Source of the DNA: Phycisphaerales bacterium
GTDB lineage: Bacteria; Planctomycetota; Phycisphaerae; Tepidisphaerales; Tepidisphaeraceae
Assembly (NCBI GenBank): GCA_028288905.1
Contig: JAQGHJ010000594.1
Coordinates: 1 to 5,402, forward strand
DNA length: 5,402 bases
Direction: 5' to 3'
In this document: one piece after another, positions 1 to 5,402 of the stretch
Numbering within the stretch: position 1 is the stretch's first letter
Layout: every line of letters begins with the position of its first letter
Notes under the pieces: generated by a model
Seen by the model: the letters and a program-made list of their open reading frames with translations, nothing else
Databases searched by the model: none
Told to the model about the DNA's origin: nothing
Translations under genes and position numbers: made by a program

Positions 1-1
1 G

Positions 2-1081
2 ATCGTCCAGCCGCAGCAGACCGACCTCGGGGCCGAAGAGTTGGCCAGCGTGGAGCGGCTCCAGAAGGCGTACCACAACCTCAAGGTCGAGCTCGGCAAG
101 GTGATCGTCGGCCAGGAGGCCGTCATCGAGGAACTGCTGATCGCGCTCTTCTGCCGCGGACACACGCTGCTGGTCGGCGTGCCGGGGCTGGCCAAGACGC
201 TGCTCATCTCGACGCTCGCCCGGACGCTGGGGCTGAGCTTCAGCCGGATTCAGTTCACGCCGGACCTGATGCCGTCGGACATCACGGGCACCGAGGTGTT
301 CGAGGAGGACAAGGCGACGGGGGCCCGGAGCATGCGGTTCGTCCGCGGGCCGGTGTTCGCGAACGTGATCCTGGCCGACGAGATCAACCGGACGCCGCCG
401 AAGACGCAGGCGGCGCTGCTGGAGGCGATGCAGGAGCACCAGGTGACGGCCGGCGGCAAGCAGCACCGGCTGCCTCAGCCGTTCTTCGTACTGGCGACGC
501 AGAACCCGATCGAGCAGGAGGGCACGTACCCGCTGCCCGAGGCCCAGCTCGACCGGTTCATGTTCAACATCCACGTCGGGTACCCGAGCGAGGACGAGGA
601 GTTCCGGATCGTCCAGCTGACGACGATGGGGCACACGGCCGAGCTGAAGCACGTGCTGAACGGCGAGGAGGTGCAACAGCTGCAGGACATCGTCCGGAAG
701 GTGCCGGTGGCCGACCACGTGATCCGGTACGCGCTGCAGTTCAGCCGGCTGACGCGGGTGACGGAGGGGAACGTGCCGCCGTTCGTGCGGGACTACGTCG
801 GGTGGGGGGCCGGCCCGCGGGCGAGCCAGTTCCTGATCCTGGCCGGCAAGGCCCGGGCCCTGCTGAAGGGCCGGTACCACGTGAGCACGGACGATATCCG
901 GGCGGTGGCGGTGCCGGTGCTGCGGCACCGGGTGGTGACGAACTTCAACGCCGAGGCCGAGGGGGTCAAGAGCGACGCGATCGTGCGGAAGCTGATCGAC
1001 TACATCCCGCGGCAGCAGTACGAGGAGCTGGACAAGCAGGCGGCGAAGCTGATGCCGGGGGCGGCGGCGAAGCCGGCGTGA
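2..1081 (+). CDS. moxR: MoxR-family AAA+ ATPase (5' end outside window)
   Basis: This is an ATP-driven chaperone-like AAA+ protein of the MoxR family, cytoplasmic and normally paired with DUF58/VWA partners. Counting from the in-frame TTG at 41, Walker A is GVPGLAKT (residues 46-53), Walker B is VILADE (109-114), sensor 1 is ATQNP (152-156), the LPEAQLDRF motif is at 165-173, and the lid carries the sensor-2 type motif WGAGPRAS (255-262, Arg260). All key residues are present. The frame stays open to the left edge ([13 protein letters not shown] before the TTG), and I see no convincing ribosome site before TTG 41 or GTG 50, so the true start is probably upstream and the listed start is only the first in-frame codon. 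Length (about 346 aa from TTG) is normal for the family. The DUF58 gene follows after 61 bases, which suggests an operon. The family assignment is very secure; the target of remodelling is unknown. Confidence 0.96.
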   Translation: MVQPQQTDLGAEELASVERLQKAYHNLKVELGKVIVGQEAVIEELLIALFCRGHTLLVGVPGLAKTLLISTLARTLGLSFSRIQFTPDLMPSDITGTEVFEEDKATGARSMRFVRGPVFANVILADEINRTPPKTQAALLEAMQEHQVTAGGKQHRLPQPFFVLATQNPIEQEGTYPLPEAQLDRFMFNIHVGYPSEDEEFRIVQLTTMGHTAELKHVLNGEEVQQLQDIVRKVPVADHVIRYALQFSRLTRVTEGNVPPFVRDYVGWGAGPRASQFLILAGKARALLKGRYHVSTDDIRAVAVPVLRHRVVTNFNAEAEGVKSDAIVRKLIDYIPRQQYEELDKQAAKLMPGAAAKPA

Positions 1082-1142
1082 CCGGCGGGCCCGCCCGCCC
1101 GTGATAGTTCGTCCGCCGGCCCCGCGCTGAGGCCCCGCCGCC

Positions 1143-2078
1143 ATGCCCGACACCGCCACGGCCACCGACTACCGCAAGTACCTCGACCCCCGCGTCCTCG
1201 CCCGGGTCGGGGCGCTCGACATCCGGGCCCGCCGGATCGTCGAGGGGCTGATGACCGGCATGCACCGGTCGCCGCTCCAGGGGATCAGCGTCGAGTTCGC
1301 CCAGCACCGCCAGTACGTGACCGGCGACGACCCCCGGCACGTCGACTGGAAGGTGTTCGGCAAGACGGACAAGATCTACCTCAAGCAGTACCTACAGGAG
1401 ACGAACCTGCAGCTCGTGTGCGTCGTCGACGCCAGCGAGTCGATGGCGTACTCGTCCGTCGGGGAAGGGGACGCCCGCTGGAGCAAGTACGACCACGCGA
1501 CCGCGATCGCCGCCGCCCTGAGCTACCTCGTCATCCAGCAGCAGGACTCGGCCGGGCTGGCGATCTTCGACCAGGACCTGAGGCAGTACCTCAAGCCGAG
1601 CAACAGCCCGACCCAGTGGAAGGCGATCACCCGCGAGCTGACCCTCACCCCCCGGCTCCGCAAGACGAACACGGCCAAGGTGCTCGACCAGCTCGCCGAG
1701 AAGCTGCGCCAACGGAGCGTCGTGCTGATCCTCAGCGACTTCTTCGACGACCTCGACAACCTCAAGAAGGGGCTGCGGCACCTGCGGCACAAGAAGCACG
1801 AGGCGATCGTGTTCCAGATCTTGGACCCGGCCGAAATCGACTTCCCGTTCGACGAGACGACGATGTTCAAGGGGCTTGAAGGGGCCGGCGAGCTGCTGAC
1901 CGACCCCCGGGCCCTCAAGGCCGGTTACCAGGCGGAACTGGCGGCGTTCACCGACCAGCTCCGGAAGCTCTGCCGCGGGATGAACGCCGACTTCGCCCGG
2001 ATGAACAGCGGCGACCCGCTCGACGTCGCGCTCAGCGGGTTCCTGGCCGGGCGGGCGGCGAGCATCCAGTCGACCTGA
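1143..2078 (+). CDS. DUF58 domain protein with VWA core
   Basis: A 311-residue protein of the DUF58 family, the usual partner of MoxR ATPases. The DUF58 signature runs through about residues 47-86: EFAQHRQYVTGDDPRHVDW (51-69) followed by the KxY(L)KQYxQE stretch. It leads into a VWA-type metal-site motif DASES at 96-100, with a conserved Thr at 177 (NTAK) and Ser-Asp at 198-199 (LSDFFDD), so a divalent-metal MIDAS site looks intact. I see no signal peptide or membrane helix, so this is the short soluble form; many DUF58 proteins carry two N-terminal helices. The ATG at 1143 fits the family's usual N-terminus; GAGG at 1129-1132 is a weak ribosome site. It probably shares a transcript with moxR. 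Family membership is firm; the biochemical role is inferred only from the MoxR pairing. Confidence 0.95.
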   Translation: MPDTATATDYRKYLDPRVLARVGALDIRARRIVEGLMTGMHRSPLQGISVEFAQHRQYVTGDDPRHVDWKVFGKTDKIYLKQYLQETNLQLVCVVDASESMAYSSVGEGDARWSKYDHATAIAAALSYLVIQQQDSAGLAIFDQDLRQYLKPSNSPTQWKAITRELTLTPRLRKTNTAKVLDQLAEKLRQRSVVLILSDFFDDLDNLKKGLRHLRHKKHEAIVFQILDPAEIDFPFDETTMFKGLEGAGELLTDPRALKAGYQAELAAFTDQLRKLCRGMNADFARMNSGDPLDVALSGFLAGRAASIQST

Positions 2079-2083
2079 GAGTT

Positions 2084-2111
2084 GTCGTCGGTCCTTTGTC
2101 CCTTGTTGAAC
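2084..2111 (+). repeat. Degenerate heptamer run (GTCNNNN)
   Basis: Just after the DUF58 stop are consecutive 7-base units GTCGTCG, GTCCTTT and GTCCCTT, then a weaker GTTGAAC. This resembles the short tandem heptamers (TTGTCNT-like) found in intergenic DNA of some bacteria, but with only three or four imperfect copies it could be chance. Confidence 0.25.
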
Positions 2112-2127
2112 TTGCCGTTGTCCGGCT

Positions 2128-2409
2128 ATGGCATTCGAGCAGAACACAATGTTCGGCGTCCAATACGCACGATTCGTGCGTTCGATGCCAATGATTTGCC
2201 CGTCCGTCGTCCCAACCGTCGTTGGTTTCGCGTCGATCGCCGTGCTCTTCGCGATCGGCGTGCAGTGGCCGGCGTTACCGTTAGGTATTCTCTTGCTCGC
2301 GTTGGTTCCTCAGTGGGATTCTTGCGTCTTCCGGCTCATGGACTTCACGGCTTGCGCTCTGCTGATCGTGACAGGTTTGATGGGAGTCTTGAAGGCGGTC
2401 GCCGGATAA
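2128..2409 (+). CDS. Possible small hydrophobic membrane protein
   Basis: An ORF of 93 codons that I do not recognise. It has hydrophobic stretches at about residues 27-45, 47-61 and 71-91, with charged residues mainly in the N-terminal 20 (ARFVR), so two or three membrane helices are plausible. No ribosome site precedes ATG 2128; ATG 2149, after GAGCAGAACACA, is an equally good start giving 86 aa. Codon use is unlike the flanking genes: third positions are much less GC-rich, and Leu50 and Leu52 are both TTA. It lies between the DUF58 gene and the tRNA on the same strand. The hydrophobic pattern and full frame favour a real gene. The absent ribosome site, unusual composition and lack of a known family leave open a gene remnant or non-coding DNA. 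An overlapping frame starting near 2082 shows no protein-like features. Confidence 0.4.
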   Translation: MAFEQNTMFGVQYARFVRSMPMICPSVVPTVVGFASIAVLFAIGVQWPALPLGILLLALVPQWDSCVFRLMDFTACALLIVTGLMGVLKAVAG

Positions 2410-2462
2410 CCGAACGCTGCAATGGACCGGCCCCGCGTCCGGCGTCCTTGTAAACTGGCGGG

Positions 2463-2483
2463 CGGTCGGCGCGGTGCCGGCCG
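2463..2483 (+). terminator. GC-rich hairpin, possible weak terminator
   Basis: CGGTCGGC (2463-2470) pairs with GCCGGCCG (2476-2483) over 8 bp, including one G-U pair, around a 5-base loop. It is followed by TTTG only, so the T tract is poor. It lies between the small ORF and the tRNA and could end transcription coming from the left, but equally could be a chance fold in GC-rich DNA. Confidence 0.25.
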
Positions 2484-2491
2484 TTTGAAAG

Positions 2492-2519
2492 TTGATCCGC
2501 TCCAGAGCGTTCGTGCGAT
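2492..2519 (+). promoter_or_regulatory. Weak candidate promoter for the tRNA
   Basis: TTGATC (2492-2497) resembles a -35 box and TGCGAT (2514-2519) a poor -10 box, with a 16-base spacer. The predicted start would fall about 2526, one or two bases before the mature tRNA, which is a sensible place. The -10 matches consensus at only three of six positions, so this is tentative. Confidence 0.2.
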
Positions 2520-2527
2520 CGATCCAA

Positions 2528-2600
2528 CCGGGCGTAGCCCAACGGCAGAGGCAAGCGACTTAAAATCGCTCGAGTGTGGGTTCGACTCCCATCGCCCGGA
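2528..2600 (+). tRNA. tRNA with leucine anticodon UAA, short variable loop
   Basis: The cloverleaf folds cleanly. The acceptor stem CCGGGCG (2528-2534) pairs with CGCCCGG (2593-2599) over 7 bp, and the discriminator is A2600. The D stem is GCC (2537-2539) with GGC (2550-2552), extended by C2540-G2548 if A2549 bulges; the loop carries GG at 2544-2545. The anticodon stem AGCGA/TCGCT (2554-2558/2566-2570) encloses loop CTTAAAA, giving anticodon TAA at 2561-2563, which reads UUA (and UUG by wobble). The T stem GTGGG/CCCAT (2576-2580/2588-2592) has loop TTCGACT. T8-A14 and A15-T48 tertiary pairs are possible. CCA is not encoded. The oddity is the 5-base variable region CGAGT (2571-2575): bacterial tRNA-Leu normally has a long variable arm. 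It may be an atypical leucine tRNA, a type I tRNA whose anticodon changed, or a tRNA-like element with another role. The fold is secure; amino-acid identity is not. Confidence 0.8.
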
Positions 2601-2639
2601 TTCAGCAGCGACGACGACCGACCCGTAGAACCGCTTCCG

Positions 2640-5057
2640 ATGTTGACGCCCCTCGCTTCCATCCTCGCCGCCACGCTGCTGAACCCGGCCTTCCTGGGGG
2701 CCGGGCTGGCGGCCGTGGCGGTGCCGATCCTGATCCACCTGTTGAACCGCCAGCGGTTCAAGGTCGTGGACTGGGCGGCCATGGAGTTCCTGCTCCGGGC
2801 GATGCGGAAGAACCGCAAGCGGATGAAGCTGGAACAGTGGCTGCTGCTGGCCACCCGGTGCGCGGTCGTGTGCCTGATCGGGCTGGCGCTGGCCCGGCCG
2901 GTCGGGGGGTGCGACGGGTCGTCGGTGGCCGCCGGGCTGGCCGGGCGGGCGGGCGTGCACGTGCTGGTGATCGACAACAGTCTGTCGGCCGCCTACGAGG
3001 GACCGCACGCGACGGTCCCCGGGTCCGACGGCCGGCCGCTGCCGCCGGCCAAGACCCACCTCGACCAGCAGAAGCTGCTGGCGAAGCAGATGATCGACAC
3101 GCTCAGCGGCGGCGGCGAGTCCGTCGCCGTCCTCACCGCCGCCCGCCCGGCGACGGCCGTCGTCGCCCGGCCCGGATTCGACCTGACGGCGGCCAAGGCG
3201 GCCGTCGACCGGATCGAGCAGTCGTACGCCGGCACCGATTTGGCCGGGGCGATCACGCTCGCCAACGGCATCGCCGACGAGGACCCCAAGGCGCTCGCCC
3301 GCGACCTCGTCCTGTTCTCCGACGGCACGCGGTCGGCGTGGGAGGGCAGCCAGGCCGACGCCCTCCGCCGCCTCGGGCCGGAGGCGGCCAAGCGGTTCCG
3401 GCTCACGTCCGTGAACGTCACCGAGGGCCGGCAGCAGTGGAACCAAGCGGTGCTCGCCGTCCGCCCGGCGTCGAACCTCGTCACCACGCGGTTCGAGAGC
3501 GACGTGCTCGCGTCCGTCGCTGGTTTCGGGGCCGGCCCCGGCGGGGCGATCGACGCGTCGCTGACGTGGACGCTCGACGGCCAGCCGCTCGGCAAGCCGG
3601 AGATCGTCCGCCCCGACGCCCAATCGGCCGGGGCGGGCGGAACCAATGCTGGCGCACCTGCAGCGGCCGCCCCGCGGGCGGCCAAGCTGTCCCCGCAGCT
3701 CGTGAAAGTCGGCGGCCCGCACCTCGTCGCCGCGACCGTGAATGCCGACCGGGCCGGCGACCCGCTGAAGATCGACGACCGCCGGTACCGGGTCGTCGAC
3801 GTCGCCAGCGAGCTGAAGGTGCTCGTTGTCGAGGGCGTGCGGGCCCAGAAGTTCATGGAGAGCAGCGGGGCGTTCTTACAACTCGCCCTGTCCCCGCCGG
3901 TCGACGCCCCGACCGGGCTCGGGGCCCCGCGGTCCGCCACCCACGTAACGGCCGAGCTGATCAGCGACGGCGAGTTGGACCGCAAGCCGCTGGCCGACTA
4001 CCGGGCGGTGATCCTGGCCGGCGTCGCGCAGCTCGACGCGCGGCAGGCCGACGCGGTGGCCGCGTTCGTGCGCAACGGCGGCACGCTGCTGACGTTCATG
4101 GGCGAGCGGGTGAACAAGGACGCGTACAACGCCGTGATGCTGCCGCGGAAGCTGCTGCCCGGCCCGCTCACCCGGCTCGTCGACGCCCGCGAGCAGGGGA
4201 CGCCGTTCGTCCTCGACTTCAACCCGGCCCCGAACGCCGCCGTCCACCGCTACCTCGAGTCGTTCAAGGGCTTGGCGAACACCGGGTTGGACACGGCCCG
4301 GGTGAACGTCTACTGGCAGGCGGACGCGTCCGGCAACCCGGCCGTCGAGCGGGTGCTGAGCTACGTCCCGGTGCCGGATGCCGGCGGGACCGGCGGCGGC
4401 GGGGCGGGGAAGCCGCTGCCGGCCGACTACAAGAAGGACCCGGCGATCACCACCCATCCGCTCGGCCTCGGCACGGTGATCTTCGTGTCGACGAGCGTCA
4501 GCCCGGCCGTCGACAAGCAGTGGAACGAGCTGCTGGGCAAGCCGGCGTGGGTGCAGCTCGTCCACGAACTGCTGGCCGGCGGCGTCCGCCCGGCGGACGC
4601 GTGGCTGAACCTGACGGCCGGCCAGTCCGTCGAGGTCCCGACGTCGGTCAAGCTCGCGGGCCAGCCCGAACTGCGGGACGACGCCGGAACGGCGATTGCC
4701 GTCGAGGCGACGAACGATTCGGCCAGCCCGGTCAGCTACCGCAGCCGGCCGCTCGCCAAACCCGGCGTCTACCAGCTCAAGCTCGGCCCGGCCGTGACTG
4801 TGCCGGTGGCAGTGAACGTGGCAGCCGACGAGGCCGACGTCCGGACGATCGGTAACGACGCCGTCCGGAAGGCCCTCGGGGACGTGCAGATGACGCTGCT
4901 CGGCGACGCAATCCCACCGGCGTCAGCGTTGGCCGACCAGGACGGCCGCGACTGGGCCGGGCCGCTGCTGCTGGGGCTGCTCGCCCTGCTCGGGATCGAG
5001 TGCGTGATGGCGATGCGGTTCGGCCACTACCGCCGCGTGCAGGCGGTGCGGGCGTAG
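2640..5057 (+). CDS. BatA-N / VWA membrane protein with GATase-like fold
   Basis: An 805-residue protein, probably anchored in the cytoplasmic membrane and partnered with the MoxR and DUF58 products. Residues 1-90 match the BatA (aerotolerance regulator) N-terminal domain: a first helix about 17-35 ending PILIHLLNRQRF, the KVVDWAAMEFL stretch (41-51), and a second helix 67-85 ending ALARPV. A VWA domain follows with MIDAS motif DNSLS (112-116), Thr199 in GTDLAG and Ser-Asp 227-228 in FSDGT, all retained. A beta-rich segment with a Gly/Ala/Pro linker (about 330-350) precedes a class I glutamine-amidotransferase-like fold (about 388-520). There the expected nucleophile turn reads NGGTLLTFMGE without cysteine, so it is probably non-catalytic. 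A Gly-rich linker lies near 580-590 and a last helix near 775-795 leaves a short basic tail. ATG 2640 is chosen because upstream GTG 2574 lies inside the tRNA and ATG 2640 gives the family N-terminus; no good ribosome site is visible. Domain calls are firm, function is inferred. Confidence 0.94.
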   Translation: MLTPLASILAATLLNPAFLGAGLAAVAVPILIHLLNRQRFKVVDWAAMEFLLRAMRKNRKRMKLEQWLLLATRCAVVCLIGLALARPVGGCDGSSVAAGLAGRAGVHVLVIDNSLSAAYEGPHATVPGSDGRPLPPAKTHLDQQKLLAKQMIDTLSGGGESVAVLTAARPATAVVARPGFDLTAAKAAVDRIEQSYAGTDLAGAITLANGIADEDPKALARDLVLFSDGTRSAWEGSQADALRRLGPEAAKRFRLTSVNVTEGRQQWNQAVLAVRPASNLVTTRFESDVLASVAGFGAGPGGAIDASLTWTLDGQPLGKPEIVRPDAQSAGAGGTNAGAPAAAAPRAAKLSPQLVKVGGPHLVAATVNADRAGDPLKIDDRRYRVVDVASELKVLVVEGVRAQKFMESSGAFLQLALSPPVDAPTGLGAPRSATHVTAELISDGELDRKPLADYRAVILAGVAQLDARQADAVAAFVRNGGTLLTFMGERVNKDAYNAVMLPRKLLPGPLTRLVDAREQGTPFVLDFNPAPNAAVHRYLESFKGLANTGLDTARVNVYWQADASGNPAVERVLSYVPVPDAGGTGGGGAGKPLPADYKKDPAITTHPLGLGTVIFVSTSVSPAVDKQWNELLGKPAWVQLVHELLAGGVRPADAWLNLTAGQSVEVPTSVKLAGQPELRDDAGTAIAVEATNDSASPVSYRSRPLAKPGVYQLKLGPAVTVPVAVNVAADEADVRTIGNDAVRKALGDVQMTLLGDAIPPASALADQDGRDWAGPLLLGLLALLGIECVMAMRFGHYRRVQAVRA

Positions 5058-5079
5058 CCCGTTGAAGGTTCCTCCGGTC

Positions 5080-5206
5080 CCCTCTCCCGGTATTCCGGGA
5101 GAGGGATAGGGTGAGCGTCATTTCGCGCGGTGGACGTGGGTCGTAAGCCCCGGCCGCCGCCGCGCGAACCCTTACCCGAGCCCTCTCCCGGAGTACCCGG
5201 AGAGGG
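5080..5206. repeat. Inverted pair of REP-like hairpin units
   Basis: Two hairpins face each other. The left has a perfect 11-bp stem, CCCTCTCCCGG (5080-5090) with CCGGGAGAGGG (5095-5105), loop TATT. The right has an 8-bp stem CCCTCTCC (5181-5188) with GGAGAGGG (5199-5206), then one mismatch and two more pairs. On the inner side both carry a G-rich strand (GGGTGAG on the left; CTCGGGTAAGGG in the reverse complement on the right), then a perfect 9-bp inverted match TTCGCGCGG (5122-5130) with CCGCGCGAA (5160-5168). The whole reads as two copies of one unit in opposite orientation around a 29-base centre, like a BIME. It begins 22 bases after the BatA-like stop and could act as an RNA-stabilising or terminating structure, although no T tract follows either hairpin. 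Confidence 0.65.
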
Positions 5207-5252
5207 GGCAAGGCGTCGGGCGAGGATGCGCGTGCGGGCGGCGGGGGCGGGG

Positions 5253-5274
5253 ACACGGGTTGGAAACCCGTGCC
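5253..5274. repeat. Hairpin repeat (CACGGGTT...AACCCGTG)
   Basis: CACGGGTT (5254-5261) pairs with AACCCGTG (5265-5272) around loop GGA. Read on the minus strand this segment encodes GTGFQPVSP, a peptide string I recall recurring in planctomycete hypothetical proteins because it derives from a dispersed intergenic hairpin repeat. That family link is from memory; the hairpin itself is seen directly. Confidence 0.5.
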
Positions 5275-5301
5275 ACGAATGACGCGGCGATCGGAACAGG
5301 C

Positions 5302-5402
5302 ATGCAGCGACTGCTCGAACTGCTCTTCGGCGCGACCCACACCCCCGTCCCCGCCGGGGCGGACGTGGCGGTCGACTTCAACCCGCCGGCTTGGATGGGC
5401 CC
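5302..5402 (+). CDS. Start of unknown protein, truncated by window edge
   Basis: The first 33 complete codons of a gene that continues past the right edge, beginning MQRLLELLFGATHTPVPAG and containing DFNPPAWMG. ATG 5302 is preceded by GGAACAGG at 5293-5300, a plausible ribosome site and better than those of the two large genes before it. No domain can be recognised in so short a piece. Same strand and proximity to the BatA-like gene suggest it may belong to the same cluster, where further membrane or VWA proteins are common, but the 244-base gap with repeats means it may have its own promoter. Confidence 0.6.
   Translation, partial: MQRLLELLFGATHTPVPAGADVAVDFNPPAWMG

Noticed and set aside
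1084..1095. Perfect 12-base palindrome GGCGGGCCCGCC between moxR and the DUF58 gene
   Set aside because: It has no loop and no T tract, so it is not a terminator; palindromes of this kind are easily produced by such GC-rich sequence.
2082..2453. 123-codon plus-strand frame overlapping the small hydrophobic ORF
   Set aside because: It starts at TTG with no ribosome site and its Arg-rich composition shows no domain or helix; the other frame has a coherent hydrophobic pattern.
2574..2639. GTG start at 2574 extending the BatA-like protein by 22 residues
   Set aside because: This start lies inside the tRNA gene, and ATG 2640 gives the expected family N-terminus.
3658..3670. Adjacent PstI and NotI recognition sites resembling a cloning linker
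   Set aside because: They lie in frame within the Ala/Pro linker of an intact gene, and such GC-rich sites occur often by chance here.
2310..3722. 470-codon antisense open frame opposite the BatA-like gene
   Set aside because: It is Arg/Gly/Pro-rich with no recognisable domain and runs antisense to a well-supported gene and the tRNA; long empty frames are expected in very GC-rich DNA.
2576..4855. 759-codon plus-strand frame overlapping the BatA-like gene
   Set aside because: It is extremely Arg/Gly/Pro-rich low-complexity translation in the alternate frame of a gene with clear BatA-N and VWA domains.
4777..5340. 187-codon antisense frame across the BatA-like 3' end and the repeats
   Set aside because: It is composed of antisense coding sequence and repeat translation (LTLTLSLSRNTGRG, GTGFQPVSP), as expected for an artefact of intergenic repeats.

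Overview
The window looks like chromosomal DNA from a high-GC planctomycete, most likely of the Gemmata type. Three things suggest this: strongly G/C-ending codon use, the gene set (MoxR ATPase, DUF58 protein, BatA-N/VWA protein), and repeats at the right end. One antisense reading of those repeats contains 'GTGFQPVSP', which I remember from many planctomycete hypothetical proteins. This placement comes from memory and inspection, not from a search.

Layout. Bases 2-1081 hold a MoxR-family AAA+ ATPase whose 5' end lies off the window. After 61 bases comes a DUF58 protein with a von Willebrand A (VWA) core (1143-2078). Bases 2079-2639 hold no large gene. They contain a short degenerate heptamer run, a small possible membrane protein in visibly less GC-rich DNA (2128-2409), a GC hairpin, and a tRNA gene with anticodon UAA (2528-2600). 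A large membrane-anchored BatA-N/VWA protein follows (2640-5057). Bases 5058-5301 hold two inverted REP-like hairpin units and a separate hairpin repeat. A further gene starts at 5302 and runs off the right edge.

How the genes relate. MoxR ATPases are usually encoded beside DUF58 and VWA proteins and are thought to act on them as ATP-driven chaperones or remodelling factors. Here the ATPase, a soluble DUF58/VWA protein and a two-helix-anchored BatA-N/VWA protein would form one such envelope-associated set. The substrate and physiological role cannot be read from sequence.

The most unusual element is the tRNA. It has a leucine anticodon (UAA) but a 5-base variable region, whereas bacterial tRNA-Leu normally has a long variable arm. 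It sits 39 bases upstream of the BatA-like start, inside the cluster, next to an atypical small ORF. I found no defence system, CRISPR array, transposase gene or clearly new multi-gene system.
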